From NCBI GenBank assembly GCA_963978895.1, contig OZ022240.1, positions 6,671,737 to 6,735,736 of the forward strand: a DNA stretch of 64,000 nt, given 5' to 3'. Source of the DNA: Erpobdella octoculata (lineage: Eukaryota > Annelida > Clitellata > Hirudinida > Erpobdellidae). Each line of letters opens with the position of its first letter. Position 1 is the first letter of the stretch. A program made the position numbers and the translations under genes. The notes below the pieces were generated by a model. It worked only from the letters and a program-made list of their open reading frames with translations. It was not told where the DNA came from and ran no database searches. This document shows positions 35,601 to 48,309 of this stretch, one piece after another.

Positions 35601-38600
35601 ATGTCAAATTTTAAAGTTATTGGAGAACGTGTACAATCTCTAATCCACTTTTTCTTTAAAAAGTTTGACATGTAACTTAACCAATAAAAAGCTGCAGGTA
35701 ATATCAACACACCTGGTTATAAGACTATGCTATTGGTGCTTGTGTATCAAATGTAAACCTATCACTTACACCTACACTACTGCCCATTACACATTGCAAA
35801 TACAAAAAGAGTAAAAAAAATCTGAAATTCATACCTGACACAAAATGACCCGGCATTGGAATGGAGAGATGAATGCCAACTGCATTCTGTAGAAAAAATG
35901 TTACAATAAAAAAAATGTCAATATAAATTCACAGAGACAACCGATTACTTTCAATATTTATTCACAATATGTGGAAATATTATTTTCAATATATGTATCA
36001 TAAGGAATAAAAGATAACTTACAATCTGTGGAAATATTATTTTCAATATATGTATCATAAGGAATAAAAGATAACTTACAATCTGTGGAAATATTATTTT
36101 CAATATATGTATCATAAGGAATAAAAGATAACTTACAATCTGTGGAAATATTATTTTCAATATATGTATCATAAGGAATAAAAGATAACTTACAATCTGT
36201 GGAAATATTATTTTCAATATATGTATCATAAGGAATAAAAGATAACTTACAATCTGTGGAAATATTATTTTCAATATAGGTATCATAAGGAATAAAAGAT
36301 AACTTACAATCTGTGGAAATATTATTTTCAATATATTTATCATAAGGAATAAAAGATAACTTACAATCTGTGGAAATATTATTTTCAATATATGTATCAT
36401 AAGGAATAAAAGATAACTTACAATCTGTGGAAATATTATTTTCAATATATTTATCATAAGGAATAAAAGATAACTTACAATCTGTGGAAATATTATTTTC
36501 AATATATGTATCATAAGGAATAAAAGATAACTTACAATCTGTGGAAATATTATTTTCAGCGACTCTGCAGCGGTTTCAGCTTTTGGTTTTCCACCACTCA
36601 AGCAATCTTCGTATTTGAAGAGAGATTGTCTGACGGGATTGGAGAAGGATATTTTCGAATTGTCAACAAAAGTGATGTTCCTAACTCCCCAGCCCTTAAA
36701 ATTACAAAGATTAATTATACCTAGTAGATAATTAGAAATTAAAATTAAAATTACATTAATGAAATTAAAAATAAATGCTAGAATGCATAAGATACAAATA
36801 ATACCTGTTTTATTTCTAGCAGGATAAATTCAAATCACAATTAAAAAATAATTAAGAAGAGCAAACAGATAACAATTTTAAAACTTACGATGAACATCAC
36901 ATTATATTTAGCAGATGTGCAAAGAAAGTTGAGAAAACATGAAAAACAATTCCAAACAAAACAGACACATACAAAATGTTTTACAAAAATGATTTTTAAA
37001 AAATGCTTGCTGGCTCTAACATATATCGTGACATTCTGCACAATGAGCATTTTGCATATATATTTGTTTAGAGTAAAAATATATAAATGAAAAAACTAAA
37101 TAAAAATATGTTCAGCACATACCATCAAGCACCTTGCAACATTACAACCGAGAGTACCAGATCCCAGTAGAAGAAAACGAGTGGATGAAATCAAATCGAG
37201 ATCAAGATCAGGAACTAATCTCCATTTCATCAACTTGAGGTTCAGATCAACTGCTGATTCACATAGCCTACAATTTAATTTAATTACTATCAACATGCAT
37301 GATTTTCTATGTCTGTATGAACGTATGTATGCATGTAACCCTTTTAGGTGGTGCTGCAACCGCAAAAAAACATTTATATATGTTGATATTTTAAAAAATT
37401 TGTTATTTTCTAAATGCTTTTATTTAACTTCACTCATCTCTCTGTTTATTTGTTTGTCTGTGATGATTAAATCTTTTCGACCACCTAGAGCTCTAAAACT
37501 TTCAGGAAAGCTTTATTCTGGATGACAATACATGAATTGAATGCTTCCGACATGAATTAATCAATTAAAATTAATCAAAGTTGTCCGTTAGGGTTAGATA
37601 ACAACTAATCCATGTATCGAGTTAAATTTATGAATTTTGATTTCATATGGAAGAAATAAACAATGTACAGATTGAGCGTAACGGTTGTTTTAGATTCAAA
37701 AATTTTAGTTCCTTGACTCAGATAAAAAGGCAAATAAGAGCTTTTTTTTTAATTTATTTTTTATCTTTACTTGTTTACAAGTTATATCTAGTTATTCAAC
37801 CTTTCAGTTAGCTATTATAATACTAATAAAATAATAAATCAAATATCTACATACTTGTGAGGATCCATTTGCGACCCGAGATCGATATGTTTGGGATTCA
37901 TTGAATTTTTCTCATCTTTTTCCCATCCGACAACTTTTGGACATTCTGGCAGATAACGTTTAGTTGAAATTCAAAAATAATTTTTAGTAAAAAATAAGTA
38001 TAATGACAAGCTTGCAAAAATAAATTCTTACTTAAATGCAAATGTTTACAAAATAAAACCTGTAATGTTTGAAAGATCGGGTAGCTTGACGTGAAGGAAA
38101 AGGCTGTGAGTGACATTTCTCCTCTCATTCTTCACTCTATCTCTCAAACATAAAATTCTTATGGATCCTTTCAATTCTTTGTACCTTTTACCATTAAATA
38201 GCCATATAATCATAAAATAATAAACATGTATTTAATTTAAACTAGGGATGTGCCGGATATCCGGAAAAATATATAAAAAATTAATTTTAATATATGTTGG
38301 CTAAAAATTTTCTGGCGCCGCCACCAGCAAGTGTTGACAGTGCAGGAAATGTGTTGAGTGACACTCGTTGCCATTTCTTGCTAAAAAAAAAACTGAGCAA
38401 CTCATAAAGTTAAAAATAAATGTGCTGATCTTAATCAGCTGGGCTAGGTAGAAAATAATTTGAACGTTACTTTGTATTTGTACTTTTTGTAGAATTAGTT
38501 GGAACTTGTTTAGATCTTTTCATATGATCTGTTATTACTAATTACTTTTAAAGTTAAAATTTGAACTTAAAACTTTCAAGTTTCAATCAGCTTTTTCATT

Positions 38601-41447
38601 TTTTATAAATAATAATGTTTTTAAAATATTCGGTATACGGCATCCGGTATAATTCGGTATCTGGTATCCGGGAGTTTCATTATCCGGATACTATCCTGTA
38701 TCCGGTGAAATATAGTATCCAGCACATCCCTAATTTAAACACATGCATTTATTCATAAAAAAACCAAAAGTAAATATTAATAAAACTTTTAATTTAGGAT
38801 TTTATTTAAAAAATAACAGTTTATTTGATCTTAAATTGATTTTTATTCTATGAATAAATATCTGCTAACCAGTGGTAGGAAATAAATGTAAGAAGATTTT
38901 TGAGAGGCCATCCAGGATATGAGGTGGAGGTACTAGGGTCACATATGCATAGAATCATCTTAAAAAAGATAATTAAAATATTTACAATTTCTGTAACAAA
39001 TTAACAACAACTATCTAATTTGTAGATCTAATTAAAAATAAGAAGGAAAACGGGGCAAACAAATTTTCTGAACAAGAATATAATTACAATGAGCTGGAGC
39101 AAATAACGTAAAAATTATAATTATATAACTATACAATACAACACAAATACATGAAATACAAATACAATTATATAACTATAACACAAATACATGAAATTCA
39201 AATACAATTATATAACTATACAATACAATTTTTTATTTCATCGCTTTAAATGCAATAATGCGAACCACACGTTTTGAGAAGCTACTGCACAAACAATCAT
39301 GTTTCATGAATGCATATCATTCTCACAAAAATATGTTTTTAACAGCTAATATCTTGTAAACCTCAATCCCTTCATTGTACATCATGGAGAAACTTTCAAA
39401 GGTATTCATTTCAAAACTCGAACCAAGTTCTTTTGCCAGAAAAACATGACAGTTTCTGTCAGCGTGTTTCTCTGTGAAGTCGTCATAACACTTGACAAAT
39501 TGTGAGATCTAAAAAATAAAAAATAGTTGAAACACTAAGAGCATTTAATTAGAGCAATTAGCCAGTCGTTTAAAAAGAATGACTGCCAGAAAGGCTGTGT
39601 CGGTTAGCAAATATTCCTCAATAAGTCATTATATTTATTCATTAATTTGTAGACATTGCGTTTAAAAAATTTTAGCCATAAGCTTATAGATATTAAATAC
39701 CTGAGAGTAAAAACAATAAATTCTAAACTAGCCTGTTCCTCAGTGAACTGTTCAGAAAATGTTGATGGTTTTTTAAGAAGAGAAAATCCTTCTTTGATGT
39801 TAAGAGCAGGGAAGGCACACCAATAATGAAATGTGAACTTTTTGAGATCCTGAAAATTAAACAAAGAAAATGACAGAAAAAAGAGAAAAAAATAGAAATT
39901 TTATAAGAATTCAGAAGAATAAATGATTATCCATTAATATTTAAATACTATTTAATTTATTAAAACAGGTCAAAATATTTCAACTCAACCATTTATGAAT
40001 TTTGCAGTTGTAAAAACAGCGGACATTTACTTTGAGATATAACAATAAAACATAAAATACTAATTAAGAAATAAAATAAAACTTTTAATAATATATTAAT
40101 ATGTATTTGTATACATATTATTACAAAACATAAAAGGTTACTAACGGCATATGTCAACAATAAAAATCTATTCAACAAGCTGGGGTCTTGTAATGCCTTC
40201 ATAGAGATGATGTCATTCCATATCTGATGAGTTAAAACAAATTCTAAACAAAATTTTTACTTAAATGTTTAATTAAATTTTTAATACAGGCTCTTACTCA
40301 AGTCATTTATCAGCAATAAATACTGAAATAAACAAAAAACTAAAACTAAGTTAACTTAAATTATATTAATTTTAGTTTAAAATTTCTGACCTAAACTGAT
40401 TTTCTTTCATCTTAATATTTTTGTGATATGACTATTATTAAACAGTTTTTATTACAAATGTCAATCAATAGATTCTGGTAAAAGTCTAAGATTAGACCAA
40501 AATAAATCCCACATCATCATTCTTTCACGATCAGCCAAAAACATAAAAATTAGTAAAACATGTTTAAGATTTATATTTTAGCACAATTGCTCGAAGAATA
40601 TCGCATCATGAATAACAAAACATTACTAACCCTCAAACCTTCATTGTGTATCAAAGCATCTTTATCACAAGATTTAAAATCTTCAATGGTGTTGGTAATT
40701 TTTAACTGCCCATTCACTTTAATACCTTTATTTGGTACTTTATATTCTCTAAAGAAATATTACACAAAAAACAAATTTAGAAAACATAGACAACAAATAA
40801 ACTACTGATTAAAAGAATATAAAACAGACTTATCAAAAGCATGATCGTCTATGTTTACAATGGCTGGAAATTTGTCTGGTGAATCTGTCAATATACAAAA
40901 TTAAAAACCGTCAGATGTTAATAAACAAAATTAAAAATTATGAAATTATCACATATGAATATATTTAAAACTTATAATTTTGTTTATATGTTTATCCCAA
41001 ACGATGTATTTACTGATTACTCTGAAAGACAAGAGGTACGTCAAAAATCCTCACAAGGCCTCACAGGACCACACCGCACCTCACTGGACTTCCCCGCGCT
41101 ATACCCAGCTTCACTAGACCTTACCGCCCTTACCGGAATGCACCAAAAATTCATGGTGTGGTAAAGGGTAAAGGTAAAGTTAAATTATAAATGAGGTCCA
41201 GTGTGGCTTGGTGAAGTATTTTGACAAATCAATAACATAATTTGAGATTATTACCTCAAAGAAATATTTTCTCACGCAATAAAAATGTAAAACTGCTAAT
41301 TAGTAGACAAAAGCGTTTTTTTAAGTGTTTACTACTTTTTACTCACAGTTGCAGTAATATCCAGTTACATCAACCAAACCATCATCGAGGCCAAAATTAT
41401 TTAACTTAGCATGACCTAATTTATGCCAAAAGCCACATTCCATACAG
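32676..41447 (-). CDS. ATG7: ATG7, E1-like ubiquitin-fold-modifier activating enzyme
   Basis: Nineteen exons were placed: 41447-41347, 40884-40830, 40748-40631, 40223-40146, 39849-39733, 39508-39362, 38958-38870, 38184-38060, 37945-37855, 37267-37123, 36694-36536, 35886-35835, 35334-35198, 34451-34260, 34177-34062, 33811-33724, 33495-33415, 33292-33173 and 32720-32676. They give about 685 residues. Only the first ~20 residues (an upstream exon) were not found. N-terminal domain: [32 protein letters not shown]. Adenylation domain: [15 protein letters not shown] (nucleotide loop), [33 protein letters not shown]. Zinc-binding cysteines: GCYFC and CTAC. Catalytic cysteine: [11 protein letters not shown]-terminus: an acidic [15 protein letters not shown]7 activates ATG8/LC3 and ATG12 for autophagosome formation. 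Exon 39849-39733 has a GC donor (CAG|GCTAGT). The donor after KIIFPQI lies in a 57-bp tandem repeat. Confidence 0.95.
35436..35535 (+). repeat. tRNA-derived SINE fragment
   Basis: The segment contains a box A-like TGGTATAGTGGTGAATCA and, about 45 bp on, a box B-like GCAGTTTGAATCCCG followed by CACCA. It is imperfect as a tRNA and lies in an ATG7 intron on the opposite strand, so it is read as the head of a tRNA-derived SINE rather than a working tRNA gene. Confidence 0.6.
35951..36552 (-). repeat. 57-bp minisatellite containing an ATG7 5' splice site
   Basis: About 10.5 units of 57 bp. Each unit contains the end of the ATG7 exon plus donor (CCACAGATT|GTAAGT) and intron start (TATCTTTTATTCC). 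Donor-equivalent positions (last exon base) are 36536, 36479, 36422, 36365, 36308, 36251, 36194, 36137, 36080 and 36023. An eleventh at 35966 is degenerate (GTGAAT). Because 57 is a multiple of three and no unit has a stop, the coding frame stays open through the whole array to a stop at 35951. Confidence 0.95.
37412..37680 (+). repeat. SINE-like repeat in an ATG7 intron
   Basis: It matches 10755-11035: 'aaatgcttttatttaacttcactcatc', 'cgaccacctagagctc', 'ttctggatgacaatacatgaattga', and 'gttagataacaactaatcc'. It is inserted antisense to ATG7. Confidence 0.75.
38243..38732. mobile_element. hAT MITE, 490 bp, in an ATG7 intron
   Basis: Terminal inverted repeats TAGGGATGTGC...GCACATCCCTA are flanked by a perfect 8-bp duplication, atttaaac (38235-38242 and 38733-38740). 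The interior has repeated TATCCGG-like motifs near both ends and no coding sequence. The perfect duplication indicates a fairly recent insertion. It lies between the exons ending at 38870 and starting at 38184. Confidence 0.88.
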
Positions 41448-42004
41448 CTAGAAAAAAAAGAAAACTTAAGCATATCCATTCTACAAAACAAAGTCGCAAA
41501 AAAACCGAATCAGTCGCGGTCTCAAACGTAAACAAATTTTTTTCGGCTTAAGCTCCACCCACAAAACATAGGCTCCACCTACCATAGATATATACACATG
41601 AATGAACATAGATTATTAATATTATTTTTAATTGAAAAATAATGTTTGTTGAGAAAATGATCAATTATTAATAGCCATGAGAAGCGAGCTTATACTTCAA
41701 GTTTCAGCTCATTTGGATGACGGGAAGTAAGTAAAATTTCACTTTCAATGTTTGCAAGCATTCAAGCAAGCAACCAAGCCACACCGGCCGTGAAGTTAAC
41801 ATAAGGGACAAGCGGGGTTACCAGGCGTTAATTCCGCCTTGCTTTTGCAAGCCAGTCCCAAGCCTGGACAAAAGAGAAAGAGAAAGTTAAAAGTTAAATT
41901 ATGATCCACGAAAGGAAGTATTTAGTTATTTAGTATTGAGGTGTAAAAGACTATAAACTAAATCGATCAATCAATCAATCAATCAATTTTTTTGCAATTT
42001 TGGA
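41448..42004. other. repeat-bearing region at the ATG7 5' side
   Basis: It holds an inverted SINE-like block (41690-41775), the repeat shared with 13655-13800 (41835-41960) and a (TCAA)n run (41962-41985). The missing first ATG7 exon should be here or further upstream but was not recognised. Confidence 0.5.
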
Positions 42005-42300
42005 TCAGAGCACGGAAATCGCGATTTCTCAGAAACGGTAATAGCCAGCGACCTAAAATTTTACATGTACAGGAAGGTCAATGAGACCTACTTCCGGTGC
42101 CGACCGGAAGTCTGTGCGACCACCTCAACTTCCGCTTTTAGGCTATAAACGCTTGCGGAGTCGACGTCAAATATTTCCGGAACCACGTAACCTTGAAAAA
42201 CCATACTCAAAAAGAACATAGGATTCTATTAGCCCTAACTCGAGTTTTAATCGCAGGGTCACGTGACTTTTGGTTCCGGAGTTATGAGCGCTCGAAAATG
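42005..42300 (-). repeat. ~290-bp GC-richer repeat, copy 2 of an inverted pair
   Basis: Reverse complement of 3555-3850 with scattered substitutions. Conserved pieces include 'cacggaaatcgcgatttctcagaaacggtaat' and 'cttccggtgccgaccggaag'. The open frame across it (42193-42408) is not conserved in copy 1. Confidence 0.75.
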
Positions 42301-43730
42301 GGTACCCCGGATTCAGCACTATTTTTTGTCCAACGCTACAGCCACCCCATCAGGCAAAACGGAGCTGTACTCTACATGAGAAGACGACCCTTGAATGGGA
42401 CCATCTGATGGGGAAAATTTTTTTCGAACTTGTATTGTGAAATGGTCTATAAGTTTGCACTCTCATTTATTCATGAATGGAATCGAGTCCGAATACGCAA
42501 GTGATGTTTCTCGTGGTTTTTAGAAGATTTTTATTTAGCGAATTTATTGGAGCAAGTGCCTTTGAATTTAATAAAAAGGGCTTTATAAGCCTATTTGATT
42601 GATTGATTGATAAACACCTAGCGTAGAAAACTATAACTATTTTTTAAAATTATTTTTAAACAAAAGAAACTTCAAAATTCTTGAGTTTTCATAAACTGCA
42701 ACCAAGTTGTCTGTTTATAATATATTTTAAATGTCCTGCTGGTGAAACCATGGAATTGCGTGTAAAACTCGGTTTTCCCCATTTCTTTGTTTTTTTTTTA
42801 AATTTCGGTTTCCGCTGCTGGTCTAATAATCGTTTTCTTTAAGTCTTGGTTTAAAATGTGGATTTTTTTAGTGTAATAAAAGTACATCTCAATTTTTTTT
42901 AATTATTATAGGATAGTATAAGCTTAAAGGAGTCCGATTTAGCTTTCAGGTTTGTATGGCAATTTTTTATCAATCAAAATTAACTTATATAGCGCTACTA
43001 AATTAAATTATTACATTAAATCAAATTCCGTCACAATTTTTTTGTAAGTTTTGTATTATATTCGATAATCGGGTCATAAAACTTTGTGTCAATTACTAAT
43101 TTTTTAATAAAAATTTATCAAATTCACAACAAAATCGCTGATCTATTTTATTTTTCTTATAAAAAGAAGTATTTGACTAATTACAGAGAGACGGGTAACT
43201 AAAAGTTTTCCAAAGTTTTTGAAAACTAAACTAGTTGAGCAACTTGAAAACTTGCCCAACTCATGATGCGTTGCACCACTTAGTTGTTCGTGTGCGCCCA
43301 CCTTAAGCCGTAAAAAAGTTTTTTAACAATTCCCTTATATTTTTGAATTTGTTGGCTTTTCATTTATTAAAAGATTTTTTTATTAAAATGACATTTATTG
43401 GAATTTATATATGTAAACATTTATTTAATTGTGTTTGATTTGTTTTTATTTTAAAACAAAGATGATTATTATTTTTATTTAAAATTTTTTTCCTAAATTT
43501 CTGTAAAAATTTAATAAAATGCATTGTCATGTCATGAGTAGCGAGCCTATATTTCAATCAGATTCCGATCAGATTATACTGGTGTTATGCCGACGAATCT
43601 ATTTCAATACCACTACGATGCAGGCAGCTGTATTCAGTGCCTCAATCGATTTATTTATCCCCAGTGGAACCACTGGTAATTATTTGACTACCACAGAAGG
43701 ATGAAAGGCTGAGTTGACCTGAGCATTCAG
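42301..43730. other. no gene seen
   Basis: AT-rich sequence with a (TTGA)n tail at 42597-42612. The 61-codon plus frame at 43519-43704 lies beside a tRNA-derived SINE and has no family resemblance. Confidence 0.5.
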
Positions 43731-43734
43731 ATGC

Positions 43735-43860
43735 ACTGAATTCAGAGTGAACTCCTTGATTAAGGAAGTTATGCGATGTGGGATTTTGCTTACTCGGGGG
43801 TTGAACCCAGGACCACAAGCTAAAAAGTCAAACACTTTACCACTGTCACATCGCGCCTCT
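43735..43860 (-). repeat. tRNA-derived SINE
   Basis: Read on minus: GCGATGTGACAGTGGTAAAG (box A-like) and, about 30 bp on, GGTCCTGGGTTCAACCCCCG (box B), ending at TCCCACATCGC, which pairs with the start as an acceptor-stem-like end. It is longer than a tRNA and sits just upstream of the first PARP gene. Confidence 0.65.
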
Positions 43861-44000
43861 TGCGATGCGAGCTGTATGTAATTATTTTTTTGTTGCTATG
43901 TAGTTGACCAAAATAATTCTCTAGCTAATTTGTCAAGACTTTATTATAGATTTTTTCTTTTCCAGTTACTGAATTGGATGGTGTATGATTTCTATCACTA

Positions 44001-47000
44001 ATGGACTCAACAAGCTTATTGAAAAGGATCATCACACATGAAATTGCGAAAAATCAAGGGTTAAAAAAAATAACTTTCACAGATTGGGAATTTCTGTGCA
44101 ACCATATGAGTGCACAGAGCCTACAAGGAAATTTGGAAGCGTTTTGTACAACGTGCAATTTCATGATAAAATCACGGGATGAAGAGGGTCTGACAATCTC
44201 ACTCAAGCTAGATTTTCGTTTTTGTGATGTAAGGCTGATTAGTTGAATTTTGTTTTCATTTCTAAAGGTTTTGAACAGATTTTTAAAACCCAAGATCTCA
44301 CAGCAGAGTAGTTATGCTTATTAAATTTTCTTTATGCAAGTATTTAAAAAATCTATTCATAATTACGATTAAAAAATGATCAGACAAGCAGGTACAGCAA
44401 TAAAATATTATATTTGTATAATTATAGAATCTTTTTTAGGTTGGTCCGCTTGCATGTGCAGACCAACTATAAAAGATCTTTATTAAATATGCTTTCAATT
44501 TTTCAAATTAAATCGTTTCAGGAATACATTAAACCAGTGGGTTGTCAGGAGAGCGAATGTCCAAAGTTTCACTGTTGTGCACACCATCTTTCGGGAAATT
44601 GTAGATTTGGCTGCAAATGCAAATTTAGTCACGATGTCAAAAATAGTCATAACATTGTAATTTTAAAAAATAACTTTTTGGATCACCTTGCCCCTGAAGA
44701 AATAGGATGTTTACTGAAGATTCACGTTAGTATGGCTAATTAATTTACGTTCAAAATCTGAGATGCAGCCTGTTTATTAATTTTTCATTATAACTTTCAC
44801 ATCAGTTTGATAACCAAAAACCTTTGCTGTGCTATGCTTACAATAGTCTTTCTGGATGCAAATTTGGATCCCAATGCTTTAGTCTTCATCTGTGCAATCA
44901 CTTTGTTAAAAGCAACTGCAGATTCGGTGACAAGTGTAAGCGATCGCACGATTTGAATGATCCGGACGTGAAGAAAATTTTGTCGAAAAGAAATTTCAAT
45001 CCAAATCAAGAATCTTCGTTAATCTTAAGCGAGATGAGAAATTTTCTTGGTGTTAATGTCAGCACTACGTCTGCTGATAAGGAAGTTAAAGAAGAAAAAG
45101 GCACTGAGGAAGATCAACTGGTATATTTTTTTATTGAATTAAAATGTATTAACATTAAAGCTGTAGTTTGTTTTGTTTTTTTTTTTAAATTAAATTAAAT
45201 TAAATTTTAATTCAGAAGCAGGATTTAAAAGTAGTCACTAATTCTTCAGGCGAACCGTTTATATGCACTTTTAATTTGAGAGGGTGTTGTCTTTACAAAG
45301 AAAGCTGTCAAAGATTTCATCAGCAAGAACAGTTACCTTATCAATGGCAATATGAAACAAATGGAAGTTGGGGTGATATAACTGAAAATAAGAATGTAGA
45401 GAAAGCTTATTGTTTTTGCAATGATACTGTTTCGATAAGCCAGTAAGTGTTTTAATTAATTTAATTTTCTTTCTTTTTAAATGCTTTTATTTAACTTCAC
45501 TCGTCTCCCTGTTTGTTTGTCTGTGGTGATCAAATCTTAGAAACAAAAATTCACCCACTTTTCGACCACCTAGAGCTCTAAAACTTTCAGGAAAGCTTTA
45601 TTCTGGATGACAATACATGAATTGAATGTTTCCAACATGAATTAAGCATTAAATCAATTAAAATTTATCAAATTCGATTTTATATGAAAGTTAGTGTTGT
45701 TGTAATAAAAATTTGAATTTCAAGTTGACCGTTACAGGTAAACGCAAATTCGACTAATATTCATCTATATATAGAGCTTTGAAACTTTCAGAATAGCTGT
45801 ATTCTCGATAACAATATATGAATGAAGTGTTTTAGATAACAACTAATCCATACATTGAGTTAAATTTATAAATTTTGATTTCATATAAAAGAAATAAACA
45901 ATGTACAAGATTGAGCGTAACGGTTGTTTTAGATACAAAAATTTTAGTTCGCTGACTCAGATAAAGATGCAAATAAAAGCATTTTTTTAATTTATTTTTT
46001 ATCTTTACTTGTTTTAATTATAAATAAAAAATAATTATTAAACAATTTTTTAAATATGGTGAAATAATTGGTGAATAAATTGGATTTCATTTATTGTGCT
46101 TAACTTTGCACTACTTTCCTTTTATAGACACAGATGCCTATGCAAACTCCTTGCATAGGTTTTTGGTGTTGACCTGTAAAATATTAGGTGGTAGAGTAAT
46201 AAAATGTACAACATAGAGTGAATTGAAAATAATAAAATCATTATTTATATAAACTAGTTTTAAAACTTTATCAGTGTAAAGAATTACAATGGTTTTAAAT
46301 TTAAATTTTGTTTTAGCCCAAAGTACAAATCTCTGCAAATGAATATAGACTTGAATAACATGACTTGGTGTGCTCACAACTATTATTTATATTGGTTTGT
46401 TTACAAGAAAAGCGAGCTCAGTGGCAGGTTAAGAAGATTGACTACGGAATCTTTCAGTGATAGTACCAGCGAATACCTTCATCTTACACTATGGAAGTGG
46501 TACTGGCGTAATGATAATAATATATGGATTGAATTTGAAGAAGAGGTAGTTGCTAACTTTTCTTGTTCAACTGTGGGCCAGTATTCAACCATCTATAAAT
46601 TTTTCAGGAGGGCTACCCATCTTCTCAAAAAATTGAGAACAGTTTTCAAGATGATCCTGCAAAGAAATTTGAATACACTGCTGGTGGGTGGAAATACGAG
46701 TTGTGCTTTGAAAAACTGACACAGACCAATATGATGACACATAAGAAGAGAATCATTTGCAGAAGACCTGATGCATATAACGAAAATACTAAGAAACCAG
46801 AAAGGTCTTTAACATCATTCTGCCATGAGGCTTTTTTAATAATTAGAACAATTAATTTTGAAATTTATCTTTTTTGTAATTAAACTGGCAGTTTATCAAG
46901 ACTTGATGGAAATGAAAGTGCTTCTCTTCAGGTAACCTTTCCAGAATATTGGCAGAAACAATTTAAATCTGACTCGCTTTTCCAAATTGTTGAAGTTAGT

Positions 47001-47927
47001 TGTTTGTTGTAGTTAAAACCCATTAAAAATTTTTGTTACCTTTTTACACACTTTTACTTAACTTGACTTCTCTGTCTGTCATCAAATTTTGCAATCGATT
47101 TTAAACATACCTCCGAACTAATTAATAATGCATTCTATCAAATTTTCGGATCGATTGGACAAAATTTAATGAAATAAATATTTGTGATATTTTCGTCAAA
47201 CTATTTATTGTCTATGCTAATATGTTTGTTGTTTATGTAGTAAAAATATAAAAGTGTGTTTTAAAAAAAAACTTTCTTTTTGCTTTTTTTGTTGAGATTA
47301 TGTAAAATAATTAGCTATGTTTCTTCTTTAATAGGTTCCAAGAACAGGACCAACAGCCAATGAATTTTTTAAAGTTGAAAAATTATTTAAAAAAACCATG
47401 ACCCAGGCTATAAAATCCCTGAAGAGAATAGAAAACAAAGAGCTGTGGACTTTTTTCACAGTGTACGGCTTTTATATTTTAAATACTTTTCATTAGCGCT
47501 TATAATTTTAATATCTCATTGCATTGAATTCAGGAGGCAACAAGCACTGGAGAGAAAACACCCATCTTCGAGCGCAACAAAATTACTGTTTCACGGAACA
47601 AAGAAAGTCCACGTCGATGCCATTTGCCAGCAGGGATTCGATTTTAGACTCAGCGGTACTTCTACTGGTACCATCTGGGGGAAGGGAAGCTATTTTGCTA
47701 GAGATGCTAAATATTCAAACAGTTATTCGGATTGTGGGAAGATTTTTTTGGCCAAAGTCATTGTAGGTGATTTTATCAAAGGTGATCCAACGTATTGCCG
47801 TCCACCTCTTCGACCGCAAGAAAAGTATGAAATGTTCGATTCATGTGTGGATAACATTGCTGATCCATCAATTTTTGTCATTTTTGAGAATCATCAAGCT
47901 TATCCAGATTATTTGATTGAATATTAG
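44001..47927 (+). CDS. PARP12: PARP12-like mono-ADP-ribosyltransferase, copy 1
   Basis: Nine exons: 44001-44228, 44522-44725, 44806-45120, 45216-45442, 46317-46545, 46608-46804, 46892-46994, 47335-47462 and 47534-47927. They join in frame to 674 residues. The order is a ~76-residue N-terminal segment, CCCH fingers (CRFGCKCKFSH, CKFGSQCFSLH, CRFGDKCKRSH, CLYKESCQRFH, plus a CPKFHCCAHH finger), WWE 1 (YQWQYETNGSW), WWE 2 (LWKWYWRNDNNIW to RRPD), then the PARP domain. H564 (LFHGT), Y597 (GSYFA) and I657 (DPSIFVIF) form an H-Y-I triad, which in this family means mono- rather than poly-ADP-ribosylation. PARP12/13 relatives bind RNA through CCCH fingers and act in stress and antiviral responses. 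That role is inferred here. A candidate poly(A) signal AATAAA is at 48106. A second copy lies 8 kb downstream. Confidence 0.93.
45479..45985 (+). repeat. SINE-like repeat, composite, in intron 4 of PARP copy 1
   Basis: It matches 10755-11035 and 37412-37680 and then repeats the 'gagctttgaaactttcagaatagc' part a second time, so it is either a dimer or two nested copies. It lies in the intron between exons 45442 and 46317. Confidence 0.7.
47043..47280 (+). repeat. SINE-like repeat in intron 7 of PARP copy 1
   Basis: Blocks 'acacttttacttaacttgacttctctgtctgtc', 'gcattctatcaaattttcggatcgattgg' and 'aaaaatataaaagtgtg' match, inverted, the repeat in the SLC28 partial copy at 15470-15768. Confidence 0.7.
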
Positions 47928-48309
47928 TCAGATATTTTTTAATACTTTTCTATAAATTTTTTTGCCAGCTTTATGAGGCAAATTTTTAAATTTATTCTTA
48001 CACTTATACCTATTTTAGTACTTATAAATACTAGTTAAGGGGATGTCCCAGGTGGGTGAGTGTTTATCTCTGGATATGGGTAGGAGGCTCATATATATGT
48101 GCACAAATAAATAACATGTCTAATTGACAACCATATAGATGTTAAATTTAATTCTTATCATACTTTGAAACATACTTTACCGCATTTGGGAGATAGATGT
48201 CAGTCATCAATTTGGGTTATTTTATATCATTGATTTTTCTTAATCAGTTGCAAATTATATATCTTTTGTTATTTAAATATATTTACATTGCCTTGAGTGT
48301 TTATTTCTA

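Noticed and set aside
35951..36548. CRISPR-like array
   Set aside because: Direct repeats are contiguous 57-bp units without unique spacers, inside a eukaryotic gene.
35951..36601. A separate 216-residue membrane-like protein
   Set aside because: Its first 22 residues are the ATG7 exon and the rest is read-through of the 57-bp minisatellite. It is not an independent gene.
42193..42408. 71-codon plus-strand ORF
   Set aside because: Falls on the 290-bp repeat, and its frame is not kept in the other copy.
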